Notes: a model not told the origin generated them from the letters alone. DNA of 64,000 nucleotides from Paradesertivirga mongoliensis (GCF_024436395.1 NZ_JAFMZO010000004.1:248001-312000), one strand, 5' to 3'; counted from the stretch's first letter, positions 1-8,416 are shown. A program made the numbers and translations.

Positions 1-202
1 ACATGGCTACATAAAAGTAGCCAGGCTCTCTTTCAAATTTTGTATTGCAATGGGGGCAATTTACGTTCATTTTCTGCAGCCTGAAGCCATACATTGAGGT
101 AGTAAACATATTGCCTTTTCGGCACCGTGGACATTTTCCTGCCAGCGCCGAAGAGAATTCCGATGGTATAATGTGCTTTCTATTTAATTCTAAACCTTTC
201 AT
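1..202 (-). CDS. DUF983 family protein, N-terminal part (truncated by window edge)
   Basis: The minus strand is open from an ATG at 202..200 to the window edge (67 codons seen). It reads as a short N-terminus, then a treble-clef-like zinc site: a KCPRCRKGNMF motif followed about 27 residues later by NCPHC, and then FEREPGYFYVAM, the start of the membrane part. This pattern is that of DUF983 proteins of Bacteroidota, which are small zinc-ribbon membrane proteins of unknown function. Its ATG overlaps the stop of the AraC gene in an ATGA arrangement, which suggests that the two are co-transcribed and translationally coupled. The C-terminal membrane helices lie outside the window. Confidence 0.75.
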   Translation of the reverse strand, partial: MKGLELNRKHIIPSEFSSALAGKCPRCRKGNMFTTSMYGFRLQKMNVNCPHCNTKFEREPGYFYVAM

Positions 203-1074
203 AAACCTGGTTTTAATATTTGTCTTCTAAATTCTTCCGGTGTGCTCCCGGTGTGTTTCTTGAAAAACTTGCTGAAATAGGAGTTGTCACTGAAATTTAA
301 CAGGCAAGAGATGGAAGCGATCGGCAACTCGAGATTTACCAGCAAACGTTTGGCTTCCAAAACAATTCGTTTGCGAATTAATTCTCCAGCCGAAATACCT
401 AACATTTGCGAACACAGAGCATTTAAGTGGTTAGGTGTTACAAACAAAAGCTCTGCATATTCTTTGGGTAACTTTAATTTGGTAAAATTTTGCTCAATTA
501 ACTTTTGGAAGTTGCGCAAAAGAGTAATGTTGTACGATGGGGCATTTTCTGTGTTCTGATTGTTAATGTCGGCGACTACAAAGAACAGTTGAAGAATCAG
601 TAACCGCAATCTGTCTGCCTGTCTTGGCGAGATATTTAAATTAATGGTCAGCATTTCTTCAAACAGCGATTTGATTTTTGCCTGAAATTCCTCAGGAACT
701 TCGATTACCGCGTCCCTGGTTGAACCGCTAAAAAATGGAAACTCGTCAACGTAATCCGGACGGAGCAAAAACGACTGGAAAAAAGTAGTTGAGAAATTTA
801 TCACATAGCCATCCACGGCGCCATCAAATTGCCAGTTGTGAATTTGCCCGGGAACCATAAAATATATCTGGTTAGGCTTTACCGCGAACCGGTCAAAATC
901 AATGGTATGGTTACCGTTGCCCCGAACGAAGAATACAATGTGATAAAATGAATGTCCATGGGGCGTTTTTAACTGATGATGAACTTGGAGATAAGGCGCA
1001 AATCTGGATACTAAAACCTCCTGATGTCTGGGTTCAGAAAAACCGGATAGATCAAAAACATGCAAGTCTTTCAT
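199..1074 (-). CDS. AraC-family transcriptional regulator
   Basis: 291 residues. The first ~150 residues form a cupin-like sensor domain (basic/His-rich start with HGHSFYHIVFFVRG, then PGQIHNW), as in AraC proteins that bind small sugars or aromatics. The last ~100 residues hold the double helix-turn-helix, with the family signature SDNSYFSKFFKKHTGSTPEEFRRQ near the C-terminus. The family activates or represses nearby catabolic or efflux genes. The only clear partner is the DUF983 gene that overlaps its stop codon. The region upstream (1075-1350) contains no clear promoter. The effector is unknown. Confidence 0.9.
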   Translation of the reverse strand: MKDLHVFDLSGFSEPRHQEVLVSRFAPYLQVHHQLKTPHGHSFYHIVFFVRGNGNHTIDFDRFAVKPNQIYFMVPGQIHNWQFDGAVDGYVINFSTTFFQSFLLRPDYVDEFPFFSGSTRDAVIEVPEEFQAKIKSLFEEMLTINLNISPRQADRLRLLILQLFFVVADINNQNTENAPSYNITLLRNFQKLIEQNFTKLKLPKEYAELLFVTPNHLNALCSQMLGISAGELIRKRIVLEAKRLLVNLELPIASISCLLNFSDNSYFSKFFKKHTGSTPEEFRRQILKPGL

Positions 1075-1354
1075 AATCCAAAGGTACGGCTCTCTTACAA
1101 ACTTTAATGGTGCGTATTATGGGGATAATGGTACTTTTTACTGATTCCGGAAAGTAGTCTTATTTGTTTAGAAGCCGGAGGCTCTCCGGAAGGTAATCTT
1201 TATAAACTCAAGAGAGATAATTTCAAAAAGTATCTGGAAGCTGTTTAATCGCTATGCAACTAGAAGAGATCTTTGGGGGGAAGGGATGTGTTAAGGCCAG
1301 CAAGACCAGTGTTAATCGATTGAGCAGAGATTCGGGTCTTTTACCTGAAGTATT
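1075..1354. other. Intergenic stretch with possible gene debris
   Basis: No convincing complete gene. On the plus strand a frame from about 1144 to a TAA at 1246-1248 reads like the C-terminus of a protein (ends NLYKLKRDNFKKYLEAV) but lacks a start codon. It is followed by a 34-codon ATG frame (1254-1358) without recognisable similarity. This could be the tail of a decayed gene. I recognise no family, so this is only a weak suspicion. Confidence 0.25.
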
Positions 1355-1516
1355 TTAGTCAGGCGGGGGAAGTATGGTAGCAGGGGGACTGTCGTCTTCT
1401 TCTTTCTCATTATTCAGTGGTGAATCGTCAATAAGCGAACCTTTTTCAATTTTCGGGTCATCATTATCGTTTAATGGTGAATCATCTATCAAGGATTCTT
1501 CAGGATCTATAAGCAT
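1355..1516 (-). CDS. Small acidic repeat protein, hypothetical
   Basis: 53 residues from an ATG at 1516..1514, preceded by an AAGGA about four bases upstream; I prefer this start to the upstream in-frame ATG at 1588, whose extra 24 residues look unlike the rest. The protein is strongly acidic and Pro/Ser-rich, and carries the nonapeptide SLIDDSPLN twice (about residues 8-16 and 27-35), followed by a proline-rich tail. There is no signal peptide and no membrane segment. The repeat is visible in the DNA too, so it arose by internal duplication. I do not recognise a family. It stands alone between SSADH and AraC, both on the same strand. Confidence 0.45.
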   Translation of the reverse strand: MLIDPEESLIDDSPLNDNDDPKIEKGSLIDDSPLNNEKEEDDSPPATILPPPD

Positions 1517-1574
1517 GTTTTCCTTTTTTATTAAGACAAGAAAAAAGTGCTGTGGTTTTAAAAATAACTTCGTT

Positions 1575-1646
1575 AATTTAATTGCCACGAAGGCACGACG
1601 ATGCGTTCAGCTCTATGCCTTAGCGTCTTTGCAGCTAATTCTTTAT
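1575..1646. repeat. Intergenic GCCACGAAGGCACGA-type repeat
   Basis: Between the aldehyde dehydrogenase stop and the small acidic protein lies a stretch rich in words such as TGCCACGAAGGCACGA and GCCTTAGCGTCTTTG. These words recur in intergenic DNA of many Bacteroidota genomes, from general familiarity and not from a search. It could fold imperfectly and may act as a transcript end, but no T-tract follows. Confidence 0.35.
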
Positions 1647-3020
1647 TCAGCCAACCCAAACCGTTTTAATATTCACAAATTCTTTTATCCCGTAAACCCC
1701 TAACTCCCGGCCATACCCCGATTCTTTGATTCCACCGAAAGGCAGCCTTGGATCTGATTTGACAGATTCATTCACAAAGCACGAGCCTGCCTCCAATCGT
1801 GTTGCCGCAATCTGCTCCGCTTTCGCGATATCTCTGCTAAATACTGCAGCTCCCAGTCCAAAAATCGAATCGTTAGCAATATTAACGGCTTCATCCTCAT
1901 CCTGAGCAGTTATAATCGCTGCAACCGGCCCGAAAATCTCTTCATCATAAGCCGGCATTCCTTTTTTGACATTGCTTAATATAGTAGGGGGGTAAAGCGC
2001 ATGGTTTCCTTGCGGGATCTCTCCCCCCAGAATACAGGTTGCGCCGAGTTCAATACTTTTAATAACCTGCTGATGTAATTCGTCGCGGAGATCGAAGCGC
2101 GCCTGAGGGCCTACATCAGTTTTTTCATCCAGGGGATCGCCGAGGACTTTCGATTCCATCTTCTTTTTAAAAAGGGCAGTGAACTCCTCTTCCACATGTT
2201 TTAACACAATAAATCGCTTGGCAGCGATGCAGCTCTGGCCACTATTAATCAGGCGGCTGTCGACGCAAACTTCAGCCGCATGTTCCAAATCCGCATCGGC
2301 CAGAATTATATAAGCATCGCTTCCACCGAGTTCAAGCACTGATTTTTTTAAAACGGATGCGGCTTTTTCTGCTACTTTTTTCCCGGCCGTAGTGCTTCCT
2401 GTCAAGGTAACAGCTTTAATTAGTGGATTCTCAATAATTCCTTCTACAGCATTACTGCTCACCAAAAGTGTTTGAAATACATATTCAGGGAATCCGGACT
2501 CTCTAATTATATTTTCTATTGCAAGGGCACAGCCGAAAACATTCGAAGCATGTTTCAACACGCCGCAGTTTCCGGCCATCAATGCCGGTGCCAGGAATCG
2601 GAACAACTGCCAAAACGGAAAATTCCAGGGCATTACGGCCAGGATTACACCCAGCGGCTGAAACCTGATGTAGCTTTTAGAGGCCTCCGTATCAATAATT
2701 TCGTCTTTTAGAAAGCTCTCGGAATTTTCTGCGTAATACTCACAGCAAACAGCACATTTTTCAATTTCGGCAAGACCCGCTTTGAAGGGCTTACCCATTT
2801 CGGCCGCCATAAGGCGGGCAAGAATAGGCGCCTGAGTTCTTAAAATAGAAGCAGTTTTGTAAAGATAACGCCCTCGTTCTGAGAAAGATACTTCCTTCCA
2901 CGTTGACCAGGATTTATAGGTTTGACGGATTTTTTCAGCGACTCTCTCCGGGGTGTCAGCAGAGTAGCTTTGAATCAGCTTTCCATTATAGGGGTTTACA
3001 GACTGAATTTGCATCCCCAA
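1647..3020 (-). CDS. NAD(P)-dependent aldehyde (succinate-semialdehyde) dehydrogenase
   Basis: 457 residues, the usual length of the SSADH/GabD-like branch of the aldehyde dehydrogenase superfamily. Visible catalytic features are PWNFPF with the oxyanion Asn133, the ELGGSD motif with general-base Glu230, the nucleophile Cys264 in GQSC, and a C-terminal EIFGPV motif. Such enzymes oxidise succinate semialdehyde or related aldehydes to acids in the cytoplasm. No gabT or other GABA gene is nearby, so the physiological aldehyde is uncertain. It starts two bases after the stop of the lipoprotein gene at 3023, so the two probably share a transcript. Confidence 0.9.
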   Translation of the reverse strand: MGMQIQSVNPYNGKLIQSYSADTPERVAEKIRQTYKSWSTWKEVSFSERGRYLYKTASILRTQAPILARLMAAEMGKPFKAGLAEIEKCAVCCEYYAENSESFLKDEIIDTEASKSYIRFQPLGVILAVMPWNFPFWQLFRFLAPALMAGNCGVLKHASNVFGCALAIENIIRESGFPEYVFQTLLVSSNAVEGIIENPLIKAVTLTGSTTAGKKVAEKAASVLKKSVLELGGSDAYIILADADLEHAAEVCVDSRLINSGQSCIAAKRFIVLKHVEEEFTALFKKKMESKVLGDPLDEKTDVGPQARFDLRDELHQQVIKSIELGATCILGGEIPQGNHALYPPTILSNVKKGMPAYDEEIFGPVAAIITAQDEDEAVNIANDSIFGLGAAVFSRDIAKAEQIAATRLEAGSCFVNESVKSDPRLPFGGIKESGYGRELGVYGIKEFVNIKTVWVG

Positions 3021-3022
3021 AC

Positions 3023-3403
3023 TTATTCACCTACTGTCGAATCTCCATCTACTTTGTCGTGAATTTTATCGCCGGCTTTTTCAAGCTTATCTCCAATCTT
3101 CCCGAGACCTTTTTTAACCTTCGTTCCAGTCGTATCCATCCAGGCTTCCATCGAGTCAACACGCGCCCGTGCCGAAGTCATAATTGCGTAGACAGTATCT
3201 TTTCTAAACACTACGGTCCGGTTTGAATCGGGATAATCCCAAATTTCAGTTTCGTTCACCACATTTTTTTTCACTGGTTCACCCACAATGCTGGTTACTT
3301 CAGTTTTAGTCATACCTATTTCGACAGTGGCAAGATCTTTGGAAGGCCGGCCGCAACTGCTCAGGATCATAGCAGTTATCAGAGTTACAAATAGCGTTTT
3401 CAT
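3023..3403 (-). CDS. Lipoprotein with SmpA/BamE-like fold
   Basis: 126 residues. The N-terminus is a lipoprotein signal with lipobox LSSC (lipidated Cys17). Residues ~25-75 (IGMTKTEVTSIVGEP, then a strand with EIWDYPDSNRTVVF) match the SmpA/OmlA/BamE-like repeat, a small alpha/beta domain found in outer-membrane assembly factors and many unrelated lipoproteins. The C-terminal ~40 residues are a charged, Lys-rich amphipathic helix (KVKKGLGKIGDKLEKAGDKI). It is directly followed by the aldehyde dehydrogenase gene. A BamE role is not implied; the assignment is fold-level only. Confidence 0.75.
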   Translation of the reverse strand: MKTLFVTLITAMILSSCGRPSKDLATVEIGMTKTEVTSIVGEPVKKNVVNETEIWDYPDSNRTVVFRKDTVYAIMTSARARVDSMEAWMDTTGTKVKKGLGKIGDKLEKAGDKIHDKVDGDSTVGE

Positions 3404-3486
3404 GAGCTGATGATTTATGGCACTAACAATAGTTTTTATTCATTTGTTTCCTGAAAGACTCTTTAGATTATCATTTAATTAAGTGA

Positions 3487-3518
3487 TTGTCATTAAACAA
3501 AACTTATCACTATTTTCG
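3487..3518 (+). promoter_or_regulatory. Candidate Bacteroidota promoter for the UMF1 transporter
   Basis: A TTG at 3487-3489 is followed after 21 bases by TATTTTCG (3511-3518), one base off the TAnnTTTG -7 consensus. The ATG follows within ten bases, so the leader would be almost absent. Seen by eye only. Confidence 0.35.
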
Positions 3519-3526
3519 ACAACCTT

Positions 3527-4840
3527 ATGCAATCGAAAGACAACAAAAGCACAATCAGGGCATGGGCCATGTTCGATTGGGCAAACTCAGCTTACAATCT
3601 GGTAATTACTTCTACCATATTTCCGGCTTATTATACAGCGATCACTACTACTAAAGAACAGGGAGACAAAGTGGATTTCTTTGGTTTTACCTTCGTTAAT
3701 ACAGCTTTAGCCAACTATTCGCTTTCCGTTTCCTACCTTATAATGGCCATTCTACTGCCTGTTTTATCTGGTGTGGCAGATGCCCGAGGGAATAAGAAAT
3801 TTTTCATGAAAGTGTTCACCTGGATCGGGTCGCTGGCCTGTATGGCACTTTATTTCTTCGAGTCCGACACCCTGGAACTTGGCGTAATATGCTCGGCTGT
3901 TGCTGCAGCAGGATATATAGGCGGGGTAATGTTTAGTAATTCGTATTTGCCTCAGATTGCTTCGGTCGGTCGCCAGGATAAGGTGAGCGCACAAGGTTTC
4001 TCTTACGGATATGTTGGAAGCGTTTTGCTGCAAATTATCTGCTTTGTCTTTGTTTTAAAACCTGAGCTTTTCGGTATAACTGATGCTTCCTTTCCCGCCC
4101 GCCTTTCCTTTCTCCTGGTAGGTTTATGGTGGATAGGCTTTGCGCAGATTCCGTTTCGAAAACTGCCTGATGGTACACCGGCCCTTGCTAAATCAACTTT
4201 AAATGTGGTTGCAAGTGGCTATAGCGAGTTGGCAAAGGTGTGGCGACAGCTAAAAGAGTTAAAGGTTCTTAAGCGATTTTTATCTGCATTCTTTCTGTAT
4301 TCTGTTGGGGTACAAACTATTATGCTCGTAGCCACAGCTTTTGGTGCAAAGGTTTTGCAGATGGAGACCAGTGAGCTCATTCAAATAATACTGATTATTC
4401 AGTTAGTAGCTATTGCCGGAGCTTATTTTATGTCGGGTCTGGCAAAACGAATCGGCAATATCCCGGTGCTGATGTTGGTAGTGCTTATTTGGGTAGGCGT
4501 GTGTGTTGCAGCTTATTTTATAGAAACCAAGGGTCAGTTTTTTGCCCTGGCGGGATTGGTAGGTATCATCATGGGAGGAATACAATCCTTATCCCGATCC
4601 ACATATTCTAAACTCTTGCCGGCTAACACTCCTGATACCGCATCTTTCTTTAGTTTTTATGACGTGACAGAGAAGATTGCCATCGTGATCGGCCTTGCAA
4701 CGTTTGCATTTATTGAAGAGCACTCGAATATTCGGAACTCGGCTTTGGGGCTTACATTGTTTTTTATTGCAGGCTTTATTGCTCTTTTTGTGGTTTTGAA
4801 AACAAAGCCCTCAACCTATGAGGTTTCGAAAACCTCATAG
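3527..4840 (+). CDS. MFS transporter, UMF1/Atg22-like family
   Basis: 437 residues, about twelve hydrophobic segments. The N-terminus RAWAMFDWANSAYNLVITST is the hallmark of the UMF1 family (Atg22-like, a branch of the major facilitator superfamily), inner-membrane permeases whose substrates in bacteria are mostly undetermined; yeast Atg22 exports amino acids from the vacuole. A second family trait, SLSRSTYSKLLPANT, lies around residues 355-370. The last seven residues (YEVSKTS) and the stop codon are encoded by a perfect palindromic element (4812-4844), so the C-terminus appears to have been replaced or extended by that element. Confidence 0.85.
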   Translation: MQSKDNKSTIRAWAMFDWANSAYNLVITSTIFPAYYTAITTTKEQGDKVDFFGFTFVNTALANYSLSVSYLIMAILLPVLSGVADARGNKKFFMKVFTWIGSLACMALYFFESDTLELGVICSAVAAAGYIGGVMFSNSYLPQIASVGRQDKVSAQGFSYGYVGSVLLQIICFVFVLKPELFGITDASFPARLSFLLVGLWWIGFAQIPFRKLPDGTPALAKSTLNVVASGYSELAKVWRQLKELKVLKRFLSAFFLYSVGVQTIMLVATAFGAKVLQMETSELIQIILIIQLVAIAGAYFMSGLAKRIGNIPVLMLVVLIWVGVCVAAYFIETKGQFFALAGLVGIIMGGIQSLSRSTYSKLLPANTPDTASFFSFYDVTEKIAIVIGLATFAFIEEHSNIRNSALGLTLFFIAGFIALFVVLKTKPSTYEVSKTS

Positions 4841-4844
4841 GTTG
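4812..4844. repeat. Perfect palindromic element overlapping a stop codon
   Basis: Two 15-base arms (4812-4826 and 4830-4844; the left arm is CAACCTATGAGGTTT) are exact reverse complements with a 3-base loop. The element covers the last codons and the stop of the UMF1 gene and may also end its transcript, although no T-tract follows. Similar AACCTATGAGGTT palindromes are a familiar interspersed repeat in Sphingobacteria and Flavobacteria, from general knowledge. Confidence 0.8.
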
Positions 4845-4937
4845 GGGTAACATTTTCTGAAATGGTTACAACCAAACGCAGGAGATAAATTAAATGCGAT
4901 TTCAAGGGTAATTTGCTAAAACTTCTGCTTTTTAGCT

Positions 4938-4955
4938 TTAACCTTTTACCTTTGG
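4938..4955. repeat. Short TAACCTTTTACCTTT tract before lutA-like start
   Basis: A small copy of the pyrimidine-rich word repeat (TTTAACCTTTTACCTTT) ends nine bases before the ATG of the LutA-like gene. The same words, in the same orientation relative to the gene, form a much longer tract upstream of the SDR gene at 59660-59740. Confidence 0.5.
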
Positions 4956-4963
4956 CCTCGGAT

Positions 4964-5692
4964 ATGACTGTTGAACTTTTTATTCCCTGCTTTATCGATC
5001 AACTTTTTCCTGAAACTGCTTTCAATACCGTTAAAGTATTGGAAAAAGCAGGCTGTAAGGTAACTTACAATCCACAACAGACTTGTTGCGGACAGCCGGC
5101 CTTCAATGCTGGTTTTTGGGATGAAGCCAAAGCAGTAGGAAGCAAATTTCTGAGCGATTTTTCTGAAAGTAATTATATCGTTTCACCCTCTGCCTCCTGC
5201 ACAGGAATGGTGAAAAATTATTATAACGATTTGTTCACCAATACGGCGGTTCACAATAAATGCCGCAATATCCAAAGTAATATTCATGAGCTTTCAGATT
5301 TCCTGGTCAATGTTTTAAAGAAAGATTATTTCGGTGCAGAACTTGAAGGAAGGGCGGTTTATCACGATTCCTGCGCCGGACTAAGAGAATGTAAAATCAA
5401 AGCCGAACCACGTGCTTTATTGGATAAAGTACACGGACTGGAACTGGTTGAATTGAAAGACAACGACACCTGCTGCGGATTCGGAGGTACTTTTGCGGTT
5501 AAGTTCGATGGAATATCAAGCGCTATGGCTCAACAGAAAGTTGATAACGCACTTGCAGTGGATGCAGAATACATTATCTCTACCGATTCGTCTTGTTTAT
5601 TGCATTTACAAGGGTATATCGACAAAAATAACCTTCCGATAAAAACTATGCATATTGCCGATGTACTCACACAGGGATGGGGGAATGTTTAA
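4964..5692 (+). CDS. (Fe-S)-binding protein, LutA/YkgE-like
   Basis: 242 residues from the ATG at 4964; a further in-frame upstream start at 4913 would add 17 hydrophobic residues that the family does not have. Two CCG (cysteine-rich) domains are visible: C9, C41-C42 (CCGQPAFNAGFWDEA) and C79, then C137, C170-C171 (DTCCGFGGTF) and C211. This is the pattern of the heterodisulfide-reductase-type subunit LutA of the L-lactate oxidation complex LutABC, which feeds electrons from lactate into the chain. No lutB or lutC is adjacent, so it may act alone or with distant partners. Confidence 0.85.
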   Translation: MTVELFIPCFIDQLFPETAFNTVKVLEKAGCKVTYNPQQTCCGQPAFNAGFWDEAKAVGSKFLSDFSESNYIVSPSASCTGMVKNYYNDLFTNTAVHNKCRNIQSNIHELSDFLVNVLKKDYFGAELEGRAVYHDSCAGLRECKIKAEPRALLDKVHGLELVELKDNDTCCGFGGTFAVKFDGISSAMAQQKVDNALAVDAEYIISTDSSCLLHLQGYIDKNNLPIKTMHIADVLTQGWGNV

Positions 5693-5722
5693 ATTCCATA
5701 GTTAAGTTCAGCTATTAAATTC

Positions 5723-5730
5723 TATTTTTG
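5723..5730 (+). promoter_or_regulatory. Candidate -7 box for the thrS operon
   Basis: TATTTTTG fits TAnnTTTG exactly and lies 75 bases before the thrS ATG. No good -33 TTG is visible at the expected distance, only GTTAAG at 5701. It would give a leader of about 65-70 bases. Confidence 0.4.
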
Positions 5731-5804
5731 CCTCCCAGATCACATCGTAGGTGATTTCAATAAAATATTTCTAACCCGCCGCAAGGCAAAAATCATGTTT
5801 GTAA

Positions 5805-7730
5805 ATGATTAATATAACACTGCCTGATGGTTCGTCGAGGCAATATGAAAAAGGAACCAATTCATATCAAATAGCCCTTTCAATCTCTGAGGGCCTTGCC
5901 AGGAATGTTTTAGCAGCCGAAGTAAATGGCGAGATTTGGGATGCAAGTCGGCCCATTGAAACAGATGCCAGTGTAAAACTTCTTACCTGGAATGATAGCA
6001 CCGGTAAATCAACATTCTGGCATTCATCCGCCCACCTTATGGCCGAAGCATTAGAGGCCTTATATCCGGGAACAAAATTCGGCATAGGTCCTGCAATAGA
6101 GACCGGTTTTTATTATGATGTTGATTTTGGCGAGCGCGAGTTTTCTTCAGACGATTTTAAACAAATAGAAGATAAGATTTTAGAACTCGCTAAAGCGAAA
6201 TCCGAATATGTGAGAAAACCTGTCGGCAAAGCCGATGCTGAGAAATACTTTACCGAAAAAGGCGACGAGTATAAGCTTGATCTGATTAAAGATTTGCCAG
6301 ACGGATCAATTACATTTTATACACAAGGCAATTTTACGGATCTGTGTCGCGGTCCTCATATCCCCAATACGGGCTTTATCAAAGCTGTGAAGCTTACTAA
6401 TGTTGCCGGTGCATACTGGCGCGGCGACGAAAGTCGCAAGCAGCTAACCCGTATTTACGGAGTAACTTTTCCAAAGCAAAGTGAGTTGGCCGAGTATCTC
6501 AAGATGATCGAAGAGGCCAAAAAACGCGACCACCGGAAGCTTGGACGTGAGCTCGAACTGTTTACCTTTTCTGAAAAAGTTGGAATGGGACTGCCTTTGT
6601 GGTTGCCTAAAGGCACCGCTTTGCGCGAGAAATTAGTCAACTTCCTGCAGCGGGCACAGGTTAAAGCCGGCTACGAACAGGTGATCACGCCGCATATCGG
6701 CCATAAAAATTTATACATCACCTCGGGGCACTATGAGAAATATGGCGCTGACTCTTTTCAGCCCATAAAAACGCCTCAGGAAGGGGAGGAGTTCTTCTTA
6801 AAACCAATGAACTGCCCTCATCATTGTGAAATTTATAAGACAAAACCACGTTCTTACAAAGATTTACCAGTAAGATACGCTGAATTTGGTACGGTTTACC
6901 GTTATGAGCAAAGTGGCGAATTGCACGGCTTAACCCGGGTACGGGGATTTACGCAGGATGATGCACACTTGTTCTGTCGTCCTGATCAGGTAAAAGATGA
7001 GTTCAAAAAGGTGATCGATCTGGTATTGTATGTTTTCAATGCTTTGGGATTCACGGATTACACGGCACAGGTTTCCCTTCGCGACCCGGAGAACAAAACG
7101 AAGTACATTGGTTCGGATGAAAACTGGCAATTAGCCGAATCTGCAATTATAGAAGCTGCTGATGAAAAAGGCTTGCGTACAGTTGTGGAGTTAGGTGAAG
7201 CAGCGTTTTATGGCCCCAAGCTGGACTTTATGGTAAAAGACGCTTTGGGCAGAAAGTGGCAGTTAGGAACCATCCAGGTGGATTACAACCTTCCAGAGCG
7301 TTTCGAGTTAGAATACACAGGAAGCGACAACGCGAAACACAGGCCGGTGATGATACACCGGGCGCCTTTCGGTTCGTTAGAGCGATTTGTAGCAGTGCTG
7401 ATAGAACATTGTGCAGGAAACTTCCCGTTATGGCTAACACCCGAACAATTTATCATTCTTCCTATCTCTGAAAAGTATGAAGAATATGCAAAAAAAGTTT
7501 TAGAATCGTTGAATAATTCCGATATTCGCGGCTTGATTGACTTGCGTGACGAGAAGATTGGCAGGAAGATTAGAGATGCTGAAGTCAAGAAAATCCCCTA
7601 TATGCTTATCATAGGTGAAAAAGAAATGGCAGACGGATTGGTTTCAGTTCGCCGGCACGGAGAAGGAGATATTGGTAGCATGGGCGCAGAAGAATTTAGA
7701 AATCAGTTAATTACAGAAATAACCGTTTAA
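5805..7730 (+). CDS. thrS: Threonine--tRNA ligase
   Basis: 641 residues, normal full length. Order: TGS domain (1-60), editing domain with the HxxxH pair H73/H77, class II catalytic core with a zinc-binding [10 protein letters not shown] segment and motif 3 near the [11 protein letters not shown] segment, then the anticodon-binding domain. The enzyme charges tRNA-Thr and clears mischarged Ser-tRNA. It heads the run thrS-infC-rpmI-rplT; this linkage of thrS to infC is common in bacteria. Only 13 bases separate its stop from infC. Confidence 0.98.
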   Translation: MINITLPDGSSRQYEKGTNSYQIALSISEGLARNVLAAEVNGEIWDASRPIETDASVKLLTWNDSTGKSTFWHSSAHLMAEALEALYPGTKFGIGPAIETGFYYDVDFGEREFSSDDFKQIEDKILELAKAKSEYVRKPVGKADAEKYFTEKGDEYKLDLIKDLPDGSITFYTQGNFTDLCRGPHIPNTGFIKAVKLTNVAGAYWRGDESRKQLTRIYGVTFPKQSELAEYLKMIEEAKKRDHRKLGRELELFTFSEKVGMGLPLWLPKGTALREKLVNFLQRAQVKAGYEQVITPHIGHKNLYITSGHYEKYGADSFQPIKTPQEGEEFFLKPMNCPHHCEIYKTKPRSYKDLPVRYAEFGTVYRYEQSGELHGLTRVRGFTQDDAHLFCRPDQVKDEFKKVIDLVLYVFNALGFTDYTAQVSLRDPENKTKYIGSDENWQLAESAIIEAADEKGLRTVVELGEAAFYGPKLDFMVKDALGRKWQLGTIQVDYNLPERFELEYTGSDNAKHRPVMIHRAPFGSLERFVAVLIEHCAGNFPLWLTPEQFIILPISEKYEEYAKKVLESLNNSDIRGLIDLRDEKIGRKIRDAEVKKIPYMLIIGEKEMADGLVSVRRHGEGDIGSMGAEEFRNQLITEITV

Positions 7731-7743
7731 AGAAAATTTTAAT

Positions 7744-8322
7744 TTGGCATTAGGAAGACCGGGTTTTAACAAAGGGCCCCGCGGCCCCAGACCTCCCTTT
7801 AAGAAGAAAGAGGCAGAGCATAGAATTAACGAACTAATCACAGCTCAGCAGATACGCCTTGTTGGAGATAATGTTGAACAGGGTGTAATGTCCTTGAGAG
7901 ATGCTTTGGCAATTGCCGAAGAGCAGGAACTGGATTTAGTAGAAATTTCTCCGAATGCAGTTCCGCCGGTTTGTAAAGTTGTTGATTACAACAAGTTTAT
8001 CTATGAGCAAAAGAAAAAGCTCAAAGAGATAAAATCAAATGCCAAGCAAACGGTGATTAAGGAGATCCGTTTCGGGCCCAATACTAACGAGCACGATTTT
8101 CAATTTAAACTGAAGCATGCTATCAGTTTCCTTGAAAATGGTGAGAAAGTTAGAGCCTATGTACATTTTAAAGGTAGAGCCATTGTTTATAAAGAGCAGG
8201 GCGAAATTCTGCTTCTTAAGTTTGCACAGGCTTTAGAAGACGTGGGAAAAGTAGAACAACTACCTAAGTTAGAGGGTAAGAGGATGTTTTTGGTAGTAGC
8301 GCCTAAGGCGGGAAAAAAATAG
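7744..8322 (+). CDS. infC: Translation initiation factor IF-3
   Basis: 192 residues with the N-domain (INELITAQQIRLVGDNVEQGVMSLRDALAIAEEQELDLVEIS) and C-domain (EIRFGPNTNEHDFQFKLKHA) of IF-3. The factor prevents subunit joining and checks initiator tRNA and start codon. There is no in-frame ATG before residue ~49, so the start must be non-canonical: TTG at 7744 gives an N-terminus MALGRPGFNKGPRGPRPP of expected type. In E. coli infC starts at AUU, and IF-3 discriminates against its own start; the TTG here allows the same autogenous control, though this is inferred. Confidence 0.95.
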   Translation: MALGRPGFNKGPRGPRPPFKKKEAEHRINELITAQQIRLVGDNVEQGVMSLRDALAIAEEQELDLVEISPNAVPPVCKVVDYNKFIYEQKKKLKEIKSNAKQTVIKEIRFGPNTNEHDFQFKLKHAISFLENGEKVRAYVHFKGRAIVYKEQGEILLLKFAQALEDVGKVEQLPKLEGKRMFLVVAPKAGKK

Positions 8323-8326
8323 GTTA

Positions 8327-8410
8327 ATGTGCAAATTATTGAATATGCAGATGTGCAGATTTGTAAGGTGCCAAAATCGTAAATCGTAATTCAATAAATC
8401 GTAAATACAT
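8327..8410 (+). repeat. Two short-word satellites between infC and rpmI
   Basis: First block (about 8333-8373): repeated words ATGTGCAAAT, TATGCAGATGTGCAGATTTG. Second block (about 8375-8407): AATCGTAAATCGTAA, then AATCGTAAAT again. The first block shares GCAGATGTGCA and ATGTGCAAAT with the grpE-dnaJ spacer at 47970-48040, in the same orientation relative to transcription. No hairpin with a T-tract is formed, so read-through into rpmI is expected. Confidence 0.6.
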
Positions 8411-8416
8411 AGGATC

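Noticed and set aside
1374-1703. 109-codon plus-strand frame
   Set aside because: Antisense shadow of the small acidic protein and the SSADH end; serine-rich because of the opposite-strand repeat.
4947-4954. TACCTTTG as a promoter -7 box for the LutA-like gene
   Set aside because: It lies only nine bases before the chosen ATG and is part of the TAACCTTT word tract; no TTG at proper spacing.
5793-5810. Five-codon frame (MFVND) overlapping the thrS start as a leader peptide
   Set aside because: No threonine codons and no attenuator stems; likely chance.
7228-7588. Several frames overlapping the 3' part of thrS
   Set aside because: Shadows of a clearly conserved gene.
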